Shown: positions 1-6,340 of the stretch, in pieces
How positions within the stretch are numbered: position 1 is the stretch's first letter
How the letters are laid out: each line of letters starts with the position of its first letter
From: Gammaproteobacteria bacterium
Lineage (GTDB): Bacteria; Pseudomonadota; Gammaproteobacteria; J044
DNA: 11,389 bases
Direction of reading: 5' to 3'
Assembly: GCA_003696465.1 (NCBI GenBank)
Contig: RFHG01000344.1
Span: 1-11,389 of the forward strand
Notes under the pieces: model-generated
The model's input: only the letters and a program-made list of their open reading frames with translations
Told to the model about the DNA's origin: nothing
The model's database searches: none
Made by a program: the position numbers and the translations under genes

Positions 1-190
1 AGACCCGGGGGCCGGCAAGGGATGCCGGCCAGTTCATCGTCGGGCATGGAAGCCCGTCGATGAACCCCCGCAGCGATGCGTTCGCGGACGGGTACCCGCA
101 CAGCGGGCACGGGCCCGGGGTGCCCTTTCTTTGCCCACTTTCTTTGGGCAAGCAAAGAAAGTGGGGCGCACTCGCGCCAGCGAGTGTGCA
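1..190. repeat. Dispersed intergenic repeat, a stack of inverted repeats
   Basis: Four inverted repeats lie one after another. Arms 10-17 and 23-30 are perfect (8 bp). Arms 32-45 and 52-65 are 14 bp with one mismatch and a 6-nt loop. Arms 134-146 and 153-165 are perfect (13 bp, CCCACTTTCTTTG, loop GGCAAG). Arms 169-175 and 180-186 are perfect (7 bp, loop GCCA). The third hairpin and its surroundings resemble, from memory, a repeat found between genes in several gammaproteobacteria that is often mis-annotated as short proteins with an FFACPKK- or FFAHFLWASKES-like stretch. Those short open frames exist here on both strands and are best explained by the repeat. No T-run follows any hairpin, so these are not clear intrinsic terminators. 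Confidence 0.7.
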
Positions 191-364
191 ATACCTTCAA
201 ATGCAATGCCCGTAAAGCGGATGCGAAGCCACCAGTACAAGCCCCTGCTGGCAGCCCCTTTCCTACCCATCTGGCTATCCACGTGAGTTGTGAAGCATTT
301 CCCGGTAATTGCCCGTGCAGTCGGCTAGGGTAAGCCGCTTTCGAACAAGGGGAAGACACCTATC
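191..364. other. Non-coding leader between the repeat and the SH3/anchor gene
   Basis: No gene is supported here, so together with the repeat about 364 bases carry no coding region. A purine-rich stretch (AAGGGGAAG, about 347-355) sits about 10 bases before the ATG at 365 and serves as its ribosome-binding site. TTGTGA at 288-293 resembles a -35 box, but no acceptable -10 box follows at normal spacing, so no promoter is called. Confidence 0.5.
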
Positions 365-1057
365 ATGCGTGTGCTGTTCATGTGCTCGATCTGCCTGTTG
401 CTGGCACAAGGGGTTGCGGCCGAGACCGCCACGACCCGTGCACCCGAGCCGGGCCAGCCGGCATGGATCAGCGACCAGCTGAAGGTGCCGGTGCGCACGG
501 GCACCACCCTGCGTCACAAGATCCTGCGCTTCCTGCGCAGCGGTACCCCTGTGACCGTGCTTGAAATCAACGAGAGCGGGAGCCATGCCCGTATCCGCGG
601 CCCCAGGGGGGTCGAGGGCTGGGTGCCCGTGGATGAGCTGATGCCGGAGCCGTCTGCGCGGGAGCAGCTTGCGCGGGCCCGGGATCGTATCGAGGCGCTC
701 AAGGCACAGCGCAGGACGCTCAAGGCAGAGATTGCCCAGTTGCAGCAGCAGTTGAAGGAGAGCCAGGGCCAGGGCGAGGCATTGCTGCGCGAGAAGGAGG
801 CCCTGGAGGCTCGACTGGAAAAACTGCAGCGGGTGGCGGCGCGACCCATGCAGCTTGCACGAGAGAATACCGAGTTGTCGGATCGCCTGACCACGGCCCA
901 GCAGCGTATCGAGCAGCTGGAAGAGGAAAATGCCCGTCTTGCCGACAGCAGTCGGCGTGACTGGTTCGTCCGGGGGGCTGCAGTGGCCCTCGGCAGCCTG
1001 TTGCTCGGCTTGCTCCTTACACGCATCCGCTGGCGTCGTCGCCACGACGACTGGTAG
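365..1057 (+). CDS. YgiM-like SH3 domain and membrane-anchor protein (TIGR04211 type)
   Basis: This 230-aa protein has the full architecture of the E. coli YgiM / TIGR04211 family. Residues 1-19 form a signal peptide with a likely cut after VAA. A bacterial SH3 domain follows at about 32-95 (starting AWISDQLKVPVRTG, ending GWVPVDELMPEP). A long charged coiled coil spans about 97-197 (QLARARDRIEALKAQ..., RIEQLEEENARL), then one transmembrane helix at about 203-221 and a basic tail RIRWRRRHDDW. The SH3 domain and coil should lie in the periplasm, tethered by the C-terminal helix. SH3b domains commonly bind peptidoglycan or peptides, but the exact role of this family is not settled. The start is fixed by the signal peptide and a ribosome-binding site at about 347-355. 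The next gene follows 62 bases on, same strand. Confidence 0.9.
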   Translation: MRVLFMCSICLLLAQGVAAETATTRAPEPGQPAWISDQLKVPVRTGTTLRHKILRFLRSGTPVTVLEINESGSHARIRGPRGVEGWVPVDELMPEPSAREQLARARDRIEALKAQRRTLKAEIAQLQQQLKESQGQGEALLREKEALEARLEKLQRVAARPMQLARENTELSDRLTTAQQRIEQLEEENARLADSSRRDWFVRGAAVALGSLLLGLLLTRIRWRRRHDDW

Positions 1058-1119
1058 CCCGCTGCGCATGAAGGGTCCCCGGCTTGCCTGCCGAGGCTGC
1101 CGGGCGCAATAATCGGAAC

Positions 1120-2379
1120 ATGGATTTCCTGCACCTGCTCGACCCGCTGTTGCGGCAGTTTCTGGGCACCATCCTGCTCGGCTTCCTCGTTGGCCTGGAA
1201 TATCATGGCTACATGCGGGAGAAGGGCTATCTCGGCTTTGGCACCACCCGCACCCTGACCCTGCTCTCCGTACTCGGATTTGTCCTGGCTGCGCTGGATG
1301 CCCGGCTGGGGAGCTGGCTGCTGCCGGCGGGGCTGCTGGTGGTGGCAGGCTATCTGGGCATCTATTACCTGATACAGGCCCGGCGGCAGCAGTTTTCGCT
1401 CATGGGGCCACTGATCGGGCTGCTCAGTTTCCTCATCGGCCCGGTCATGATCCACTTTCCGAGCTGGTTCTGGCTGCTGTTCGTCATCGTGATCATCATG
1501 ATGCTCGGGCAGAAACCGCTGATTCGCAGCTTTTCCGACCTCGTGCCCGGCGAGGAGCTGCTCACCCTGTCGAAGTTCCTGCTCATGGCCGGCGTGGTCC
1601 TGCCCCTGCTGCCGGATCGGCAGATTGCTTCCTGGGTTCCGGTGAGCTGGTACAAGCTGTGGCTGGCCGTGGTGGTCGTCTCGGGATTCTCCTATCTCAG
1701 CTATCTGGCCCAGACCTGGTTCTTTCCGCGTCGGGGTCTGTTGCTGAGCGGGATCCTGGGCGGACTGTATTCCAGCACTGCCACCACCTGGGTGCTGGCT
1801 CGGCGCAGTGCAGCCGGGCAAGGGGATCCATGGCAGGCAAGGGCTGCCATCGTGCTGGCCACGGCCATGATGTATCCGCGATTGTGGGTCATCATTGCGC
1901 TGATGGCACCCGCGGTCGCCATGGAACTCACGGTGCCCTTCCTGCTGTTCATGCTGCTCTCGCTGGGGGTTGGGGGACTCCTTGCGCGACAGGGTGAACA
2001 TGAGGGGGCACGGGCGGGGCACGAGAAGGTTTCTCACCCGCTGGAACTGACCACGGCCCTGCTGTTTGCGGCCCTGTTCGTGTTGTTCAGCGCGCTGACC
2101 CACCTCGTGCTCCAGTTCTGGGGTATCGAGGGACTCAATCGGCTGGCCTTCGTGGCCGGTCTGGCAGATGTCGATCCGTTCGTGCTGTCGGTACTGTCCG
2201 GTACCTATTCCCTCGATCCGCATCGGGTGGTTGGCGCCATCCTGATTGCCTCGGGCAGCAATGATCTGCTCAAGGGTATCTATGCCCTGGTTCTGGGGGG
2301 GCGGATGCAGTGGCTGCCGGCACTCTGGCTGCTGGGCCTGTGTCTGGCCTCCGTGGGCTGGGCCTTCTTCCTGCTGTAG
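1120..2379 (+). CDS. MgtC/SapB-DUF4010 family multi-pass inner-membrane protein
   Basis: This 419-aa protein is almost wholly hydrophobic, with about a dozen membrane helices. Its N-terminal third matches the MgtC/SapB pattern: GFLVGLE at 21-27, R33, and GTTRTLTLLSVLG at 41-53, with the TR that family members share. The C-terminal part is DUF4010-like, with SSTATTWVLARRS from residue 218 and SGSNDLLKGIYALVLGG from residue 378. DUF4010 proteins are uncharacterised and presumed transporters or channels; the substrate is unknown. I chose ATG 1120 (MDFLHLL) over an in-frame TTG at 1084, because the extra residues are polar and lie in a small stem-loop (arms 1078-1083 and 1099-1104). The gene probably shares a transcript with the SH3/anchor gene upstream. 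It ends 9 bases from the stop of the convergent GGDEF gene. Confidence 0.85.
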   Translation: MDFLHLLDPLLRQFLGTILLGFLVGLEYHGYMREKGYLGFGTTRTLTLLSVLGFVLAALDARLGSWLLPAGLLVVAGYLGIYYLIQARRQQFSLMGPLIGLLSFLIGPVMIHFPSWFWLLFVIVIIMMLGQKPLIRSFSDLVPGEELLTLSKFLLMAGVVLPLLPDRQIASWVPVSWYKLWLAVVVVSGFSYLSYLAQTWFFPRRGLLLSGILGGLYSSTATTWVLARRSAAGQGDPWQARAAIVLATAMMYPRLWVIIALMAPAVAMELTVPFLLFMLLSLGVGGLLARQGEHEGARAGHEKVSHPLELTTALLFAALFVLFSALTHLVLQFWGIEGLNRLAFVAGLADVDPFVLSVLSGTYSLDPHRVVGAILIASGSNDLLKGIYALVLGGRMQWLPALWLLGLCLASVGWAFFLL

Positions 2380-2388
2380 CGGGCGGTA

Positions 2389-3492
2389 TCAGGTCAGGGC
2401 GACCACGGAAAGGTCCCGCCGGCCCTTGCATTCGTACAGGGCGGCATCCACTTGGTCGAGCAGGGTCTCGAGCGTGTCGCCATGTCGCGGGGCCTCGCCC
2501 AGGCCGATGGAGATACCCACATCATAATGTCGCTCCCGTACCCAGCGTTCCAGGCGCTTCTGGATGCGCTCGCTGATGCGGAAGGCCTGCTCCAGCTCGA
2601 TATCCTGCAGCAGGATGACGAACTCGTCGCCGCCATAGCGGGCTGCCAGATCGGTGTCGCGGATACAGGAAGTGAAAATGCGGGCAATGGACTTGAGTAC
2701 CTCGTCGCCTTCGGAATGGCCATGCTCGTCGTTGATGGACTTGAAGCGGTCGAGGTCGGCGAACATGACCACCACCGGCATCTTGTGTTCGCGGGCCGCC
2801 TTCAGCAGTCGCTCGGCCTCTTCCTCGAGCGCGGCGCGATTGAGCAGGCGGGTCAGCGGATCCCGCCGTGAGCTGTCCTGCAGGCTCTGGCGACTGCGCT
2901 CCACCCGCGACATCAGCACATAGGCGTAGACCAGGATCAGGGCGCTGAACAGGTTCATGAACAGGATGGCAGGCATCACGCCTTCCAGATCGTGATAATA
3001 ACGCATCGTCAGGGTCAGCATGGCGAGGAGGAAACTCGCGCCCACTGCCTCGGTAAAGCAGCGCATGCCATAACGCATGCCATTGCCGAGCACGATGACG
3101 ATGTAGACCATGCTGGTCAGCGGCACCACCCACGGGTCGTTGAGCACCACGATGGAAATGCCCAGGACATCGCCCCACAGCGCCACGCGCACGCGTTGCA
3201 TGGACTCCGGATAATGCCAGGCATGGAGGAACAGGATCGTGTTCCAGAGCAGGTAGCCGATGAAAAATCCGTTCATCTGCTCCAGCGTCATCCACGGGCT
3301 GTGGTACTCGAAGCCCCAGTTGAAATAGACGATGCCGATCAGGGTGAACAGGTAGCGGGTGATGAACTGCAGGCGCTGGTCGGGCCAGCTGGCGGCGATG
3401 CACTGATAGCTGCGTGACTGCCGTCGGTCGCCCATTCGACGACGCTCTCCCTGACGGCGATTTCCCGGAGGTTGAGTGTTGTTCACTGCCAT
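2389..3492 (-). CDS. Membrane diguanylate cyclase with six-helix sensor and GGDEF domain
   Basis: This 367-aa protein should make c-di-GMP from two GTP at the inner membrane. After a basic N-tail (RRQGERRRMGDRR) come about six membrane helices (41-60, 73-90, 100-118, 120-137, 147-165, 170-192). The GGDEF domain covers about 208-365: DPLTRLLNR at 211-219, metal-binding FADLDRFK with D246, an intact GGDEF at 287-291, and the inhibitory I-site RDTD at 278-281, five residues before it. It therefore looks active and product-inhibited. VLGNGMRYG at 134-142 recalls the membrane sensor of RpfC-type kinases. An in-frame ATG at 3528 would add 12 residues, but it overlaps a likely extended -10 box, so I prefer ATG 3492. 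The gene is divergent from the DUF6394 gene and convergent with the DUF4010 gene. Confidence 0.92.
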   Translation of the reverse strand: MAVNNTQPPGNRRQGERRRMGDRRQSRSYQCIAASWPDQRLQFITRYLFTLIGIVYFNWGFEYHSPWMTLEQMNGFFIGYLLWNTILFLHAWHYPESMQRVRVALWGDVLGISIVVLNDPWVVPLTSMVYIVIVLGNGMRYGMRCFTEAVGASFLLAMLTLTMRYYHDLEGVMPAILFMNLFSALILVYAYVLMSRVERSRQSLQDSSRRDPLTRLLNRAALEEEAERLLKAAREHKMPVVVMFADLDRFKSINDEHGHSEGDEVLKSIARIFTSCIRDTDLAARYGGDEFVILLQDIELEQAFRISERIQKRLERWVRERHYDVGISIGLGEAPRHGDTLETLLDQVDAALYECKGRRDLSVVALT

Positions 3493-3526
3493 GTGCAAAT
3501 CCGCTGACGGCCCGCTGCCGGTACCC

Positions 3527-3535
3527 ATTCTATCA
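3527..3535 (-). promoter_or_regulatory. Extended -10 promoter of the GGDEF gene
   Basis: The minus strand reads TGATAGAAT: a TGn extension plus TAGAAT, five of six matches to TATAAT. No good -35 box is seen 17 bases upstream, as allowed for extended -10 promoters. Transcription would start near 3520, downstream of the ATG at 3528, which supports translation from 3492. Confidence 0.5.
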
Positions 3536-3579
3536 TTCTGCAGGCAGTCGTGTGGGGGTGCGTTTGCCCGTGCAGGCGT

Positions 3580-3585
3580 TATACT
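3580..3585 (+). promoter_or_regulatory. Possible -10 box for the DUF6394/channel operon
   Basis: TATACT matches five of six bases of the -10 consensus and lies 23 bases before the DUF6394 start. No convincing -35 box is found at 16-18 bases, so it is either activator-dependent or chance. It sits back to back with the GGDEF gene promoter. Confidence 0.4.
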
Positions 3586-3608
3586 GCGGTCATGGAGAGG
3601 AGGAATCC

Positions 3609-3992
3609 ATGAATCTGGAAAAGGTCATCTTCGCGTTCTTCATCGTCCTGGCGCTGACGCTCAATTTCGGCTTCTTCATCGGCGACATCGACAACCCGCA
3701 GCAGCATCATGCCTATGAGCTGTTTGCGGCCCTGATCATCAGCATTATTGCCACCATTCTCAAGGTTGGTGACCGCTCGCACATGGGGGCGGTGCTGCTG
3801 GCGACCTCGCTGGTGGCCGATCTGCAGCTGATCGTGGCGGCCATGATCTGGGGATATGTGGTCTATGTCAGCGGTGATGGCCTGACGCCGCGTCACATGT
3901 CGAGCATCGTCTCCATGTCGGGTGGCGCACTGGTGGCCAACATCACCTCGGTCGTGCTGCTGGTGGTGGAAACGGTTTCGGTCCGGCGCTGA
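3609..3992 (+). CDS. DUF6394-type small membrane protein
   Basis: This 127-aa protein begins MNLEKVIFAFFIVLALTLNF and has about four hydrophobic helices (roughly 5-27, 37-52, 60-83 and 97-122). Polar stretches lie between them, such as GDIDNPQQHH and KVGDRSHMG. I recognise it as the uncharacterised DUF6394 group; this is from memory. The start is fixed by a strong ribosome-binding site, GGAGAGGAGG at 3594-3603; upstream in-frame codons lie in the divergent promoter region. The K+ channel gene follows 36 bases later on the same strand, so the two are almost certainly co-transcribed. The pairing suggests an accessory subunit or modulator of the channel. No direct function is known to me and no enzymatic motif is visible. 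Confidence 0.82.
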   Translation: MNLEKVIFAFFIVLALTLNFGFFIGDIDNPQQHHAYELFAALIISIIATILKVGDRSHMGAVLLATSLVADLQLIVAAMIWGYVVYVSGDGLTPRHMSSIVSMSGGALVANITSVVLLVVETVSVRR

Positions 3993-4028
3993 TTCGCTCC
4001 TCGTGGGCGGTTGCCGGCGGGTGCGGTC

Positions 4029-5789
4029 ATGAGCAACGAGGTCATCTTCCTTATCTTCCGGCGCATGCGGCTGCCGCTGATCATCCTCGTTCTGAGTTAT
4101 GCCGTTTCCATCTTCGGCTTTACTCTCGTACCCGGGCAGGACGACCAGGGCCGGCCGTGGCACATGGACTTCTTCCATGCCTTCTATTTCGTCAGTTTCA
4201 TGGGCTCGACCATTGGTTTTGGCGAGATCCCCTATCCGTTCACGGATGCTCAGAGATACTGGGCCATTTTCACCATTTATCTCACCGTCATTGCCTGGCT
4301 GTATGGCATCGGAACGCTGATTTCGCTCATTCAGGAGCCGGCCTTCCGCCGTGCGATCACCCATGCCCGTTTCCGCCGTGCGGTGCGCAGGCTGCGCGAC
4401 CCGTTCTATCTGGTATGCGGCTATGGCGATACCGGCGAGCATCTGGTGCGGGTGATGGTGGACCGGTTCCATCAGGCCGTGGTGGTGGACATCGACCCCG
4501 ACCGCATCAATCATCTGGAGATCGCGCAATTGCCGATGGATGTGCCCGGCCTGACCGCCGATGCGTCCGATCCCACCATCCTGGAAGACGCGGGCCTGAG
4601 GCATCCGGCATGCCAGGGGGTGGTGGCCCTGACCAACGACGATTCGGCCAATCTGCACATTGCCCTCGCGGCCCGGCTGCTGGCGCCCGACGAACGCATC
4701 ATCGTGCGCGCCGAGTCGCGGGCTGCGGTGGCCAACCTGCAGTCCTTCGGCATCCACGATGTCATCAATCCCTACGACAGCTTCGCCGAATGGCTGGCCA
4801 TGGCCATTCATTCGCCGAGTCTCTATCTCATTCACGACTGGATGATCGGGCTGTATCACCGGCCACTGGCCGATCTGCTCCAGCCACCCAAGGGCCTGTG
4901 GATCATTTGCGGCTTCGGACGTTTTGGCAAGGCCGTGTACGAGAATCTGCGCCGCGAGGGGGTCGAGGTGATCGTGGTCGATGCCTACCCGGACCAGAAT
5001 GGTGCGCCCGCGGGGGCCATTCTGGGCCGGGGTACCGAGGCCGCAACGCTGAAGGAGGCCGGGATCGATCGTGCAGTGGGCATTGTGGCCGGCACCAACG
5101 ATGATGCCGACAACCTTTCCATCATTCTCACCGCCAAGGAACTCAAGCCCGGGCTTTTCACGGTTGCCCGGCAGAACCGCAGTCGCAATGGTGCACTCTT
5201 CAGTCGCATGCTTAAGGAAAGTCCGGATGACAGGACCGGATTGCTCGATCTGGTCATGCAGCCTGCCGAGATGATGGCGCAGAAGGTGGTGGCCCTGATG
5301 ATGGCACCGATGCTGGTACGCTTCCTGGCCTATGCGCGTCAGCAGGACAACGAATGGGCCAATATCCTGATCAGCCGCATTATCGATGTGACCGGCGAGG
5401 ATGAACACCCGGTGACCTGGCGCATCAAGATCACCCCCGAGGGGGCGCCCGCCGTGTACGAGATGCTGCGCGAAGGACGCGAGGTGATGCTCGACGATCT
5501 CGAACACGATCCCCGTTATCGCGAGAAGCGGCTGCATGTCGTGCCGCTGATGATCGAACGCCCGGGGGAAGGGTCGATCATGCTGCCGGACATGGACCTG
5601 TCCCTGCGCCTGGGCGACCGTATCCTGTTTGCCGGTCTGCCCGAGGCGCGGGGCAGCATGGCGCTGCTGGTGCATAACTACAATGCGCTGGAATATGTCG
5701 TGACGGGCATCGAACGGCCCAGCGGTCTGGTCTGGCGATGGCTGGACGGATTGCGGCATTCCCCGGCGCAGGAAGACATCCGGAATTGA
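4029..5789 (+). CDS. K+ channel with two TrkA-N (RCK) nucleotide-binding domains
   Basis: This 586-aa protein has a two-helix channel module followed by two RCK regions on one chain. TM1 is about 15-33, the pore helix 48-60, and the selectivity filter is TIGFGE at 61-66, where the textbook form is TVGYGD. TM2 is about 77-100. The first Rossmann motif is GYGDTG at 131-136 with acidic D154/D156 after beta-2; the second is GFGRFG at 295-300 with D318. An RCK-C-like segment covers about 505-540 (MLPDMDLSLRLGDRILFAG). GsuK-like channels have this layout and are gated by nucleotides or ions; four such subunits would form the pore. I chose ATG 4029 (MSNEV), preceded by GGCGGG, over an in-frame TTG at 4011. 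It follows the DUF6394 gene by 36 bases. Ion selectivity and ligand are inferred, not shown. Confidence 0.9.
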   Translation: MSNEVIFLIFRRMRLPLIILVLSYAVSIFGFTLVPGQDDQGRPWHMDFFHAFYFVSFMGSTIGFGEIPYPFTDAQRYWAIFTIYLTVIAWLYGIGTLISLIQEPAFRRAITHARFRRAVRRLRDPFYLVCGYGDTGEHLVRVMVDRFHQAVVVDIDPDRINHLEIAQLPMDVPGLTADASDPTILEDAGLRHPACQGVVALTNDDSANLHIALAARLLAPDERIIVRAESRAAVANLQSFGIHDVINPYDSFAEWLAMAIHSPSLYLIHDWMIGLYHRPLADLLQPPKGLWIICGFGRFGKAVYENLRREGVEVIVVDAYPDQNGAPAGAILGRGTEAATLKEAGIDRAVGIVAGTNDDADNLSIILTAKELKPGLFTVARQNRSRNGALFSRMLKESPDDRTGLLDLVMQPAEMMAQKVVALMMAPMLVRFLAYARQQDNEWANILISRIIDVTGEDEHPVTWRIKITPEGAPAVYEMLREGREVMLDDLEHDPRYREKRLHVVPLMIERPGEGSIMLPDMDLSLRLGDRILFAGLPEARGSMALLVHNYNALEYVVTGIERPSGLVWRWLDGLRHSPAQEDIRN

Positions 5790-5806
5790 TCCAGGTCATG
5801 TCATTC

Positions 5807-5828
5807 TATATTAGAGATATCTAATATA
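5807..5828. promoter_or_regulatory. AT-rich palindromic operator over the globin-like gene promoter
   Basis: Two perfect 9-bp arms (TATATTAGA at 5807-5815 and TCTAATATA at 5820-5828) flank a 4-bp centre, GATA. This is conspicuous in GC-rich surroundings, and it lies just after the channel stop and 30 bases before the globin-like ATG. TTGATC at 5786-5791 could be a -35 box with a -10 (TATTAG, 5809-5814) inside the palindrome at 17-base spacing. A bound repressor would then block RNA polymerase. The regulator is unknown; ArsR-, Rrf2- and MarR-type factors use sites of this shape. Confidence 0.6.
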
Positions 5829-5858
5829 AGGTCCTCTTCATTCAGAGAGGGACTCACC

Positions 5859-6278
5859 ATGACCGACACACTGCTGCAACAGACCTGGGATGTCCTGCAG
5901 GAGCAGGAAGACGCAATTCGCAGCGCCTTTTTCGAACGGCTCATCGACACGCACCCGGAATACCTGGACAGGCTGGCCCAGCCCGAACTGCTCGAGGCCA
6001 TGGGCTCGGTCGAGGCCCTGCTGGAGATGCTGACCTGGCTGCAGGAGGCACCGGAGGACGATATCCCCTATATCGCTCGCCTGGGTGGCCTGTTTGCCGC
6101 TTCCGACATCGGTTTCGACGACATGGACCGCTTCCGTGAAGTGATGCTCGAGGTGCTGGACGAATACGGGCGCAAGTCCATGCCGGAGTGGGGAGCGGCC
6201 CATCTCGAGGCATGGAACGAGGCCTTCGAGCTGCGCCTGATTCCCCATCTGCTGGAAGGCATGCAGCAGGCAGCCTGA
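5859..6278 (+). CDS. Globin-like protein lacking the proximal heme histidine
   Basis: This 139-aa all-helical protein follows the layout of bacterial single-domain globins: helices A-B-C in LLQQTWDVLQEQEDAIRSAF, an E-like helix near 42-63, an F region IARLGGLFAASDI at 72-84, a G helix near 86-103 and an H helix near 109-135. In heme globins of this layout the F region ends in LG..H. Here that position is F79, and the CD-corner phenylalanine is not evident either. It therefore probably does not bind heme in the usual way and may act as a sensor or scaffold, like the non-heme globin domains of stressosome proteins. The ribosome-binding site GAGAGGGA lies at about 5845-5852, inside a small bulged hairpin (5831-5837 with 5846-5853). 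It sits 69 bases after the channel gene with its own operator. The fold call comes from pattern only. Confidence 0.65.
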   Translation: MTDTLLQQTWDVLQEQEDAIRSAFFERLIDTHPEYLDRLAQPELLEAMGSVEALLEMLTWLQEAPEDDIPYIARLGGLFAASDIGFDDMDRFREVMLEVLDEYGRKSMPEWGAAHLEAWNEAFELRLIPHLLEGMQQAA

Positions 6279-6304
6279 TTCCGCAACGCGCAGGCCTGTG
6301 GCAA

Positions 6305-6338
6305 GATATCCCCGGATCGGGTCATGTCCGGGGATATC
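6305..6338 (+). promoter_or_regulatory. Hairpin occluding the methyltransferase ribosome-binding site
   Basis: Two perfect 12-bp arms (GATATCCCCGGA at 6305-6316 and TCCGGGGATATC at 6327-6338) flank a 10-nt loop. The right arm contains the GGGG at 6330-6333 that is the only plausible ribosome-binding site for the GTG start at 6341. After one mismatch, 6302-6303 can also pair with 6340-6341, drawing in the start codon. No T-run follows, so an intrinsic terminator for the globin-like gene is less likely. Confidence 0.65.
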
Positions 6339-6340
6339 CT

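Noticed and set aside
34..333. Short frames on both strands in the first 333 bases
   Set aside because: They fall mostly within the inverted-repeat element, and products of this kind are usual artefacts of such repeats.
1084..1119. TTG start for the DUF4010 gene
   Set aside because: It adds 12 polar residues inside a small stem-loop. ATG 1120 starts directly before the first membrane helix.
514..2223. Long minus-strand open frame (569 codons) opposite the SH3/anchor and DUF4010 genes
   Set aside because: The translation is rich in H, Q, G and R, with no domain or membrane pattern. The opposite strand encodes two recognisable proteins with clear starts. Long antisense frames are common at high GC.
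3493..3528. ATG 3528 as start of the GGDEF gene
   Set aside because: It overlaps the -10 box TAGAAT, so the transcript would begin downstream of it. Not excluded if another promoter is used.
4011..4028. TTG start for the K+ channel
   Set aside because: ATG 4029 has a better upstream purine-rich site, and the added six residues have no family character.
3579..5759. Long minus-strand open frame (726 codons) opposite the DUF6394 and K+ channel genes
   Set aside because: Low-complexity H/Q/G/R-rich product without family features. The plus strand has intact channel and RCK motifs across the same bases.
6188..6340. In-frame upstream extension of the methyltransferase
   Set aside because: It overlaps the globin-like gene and the hairpin, and the conserved N-terminal cap begins at GTG 6341.
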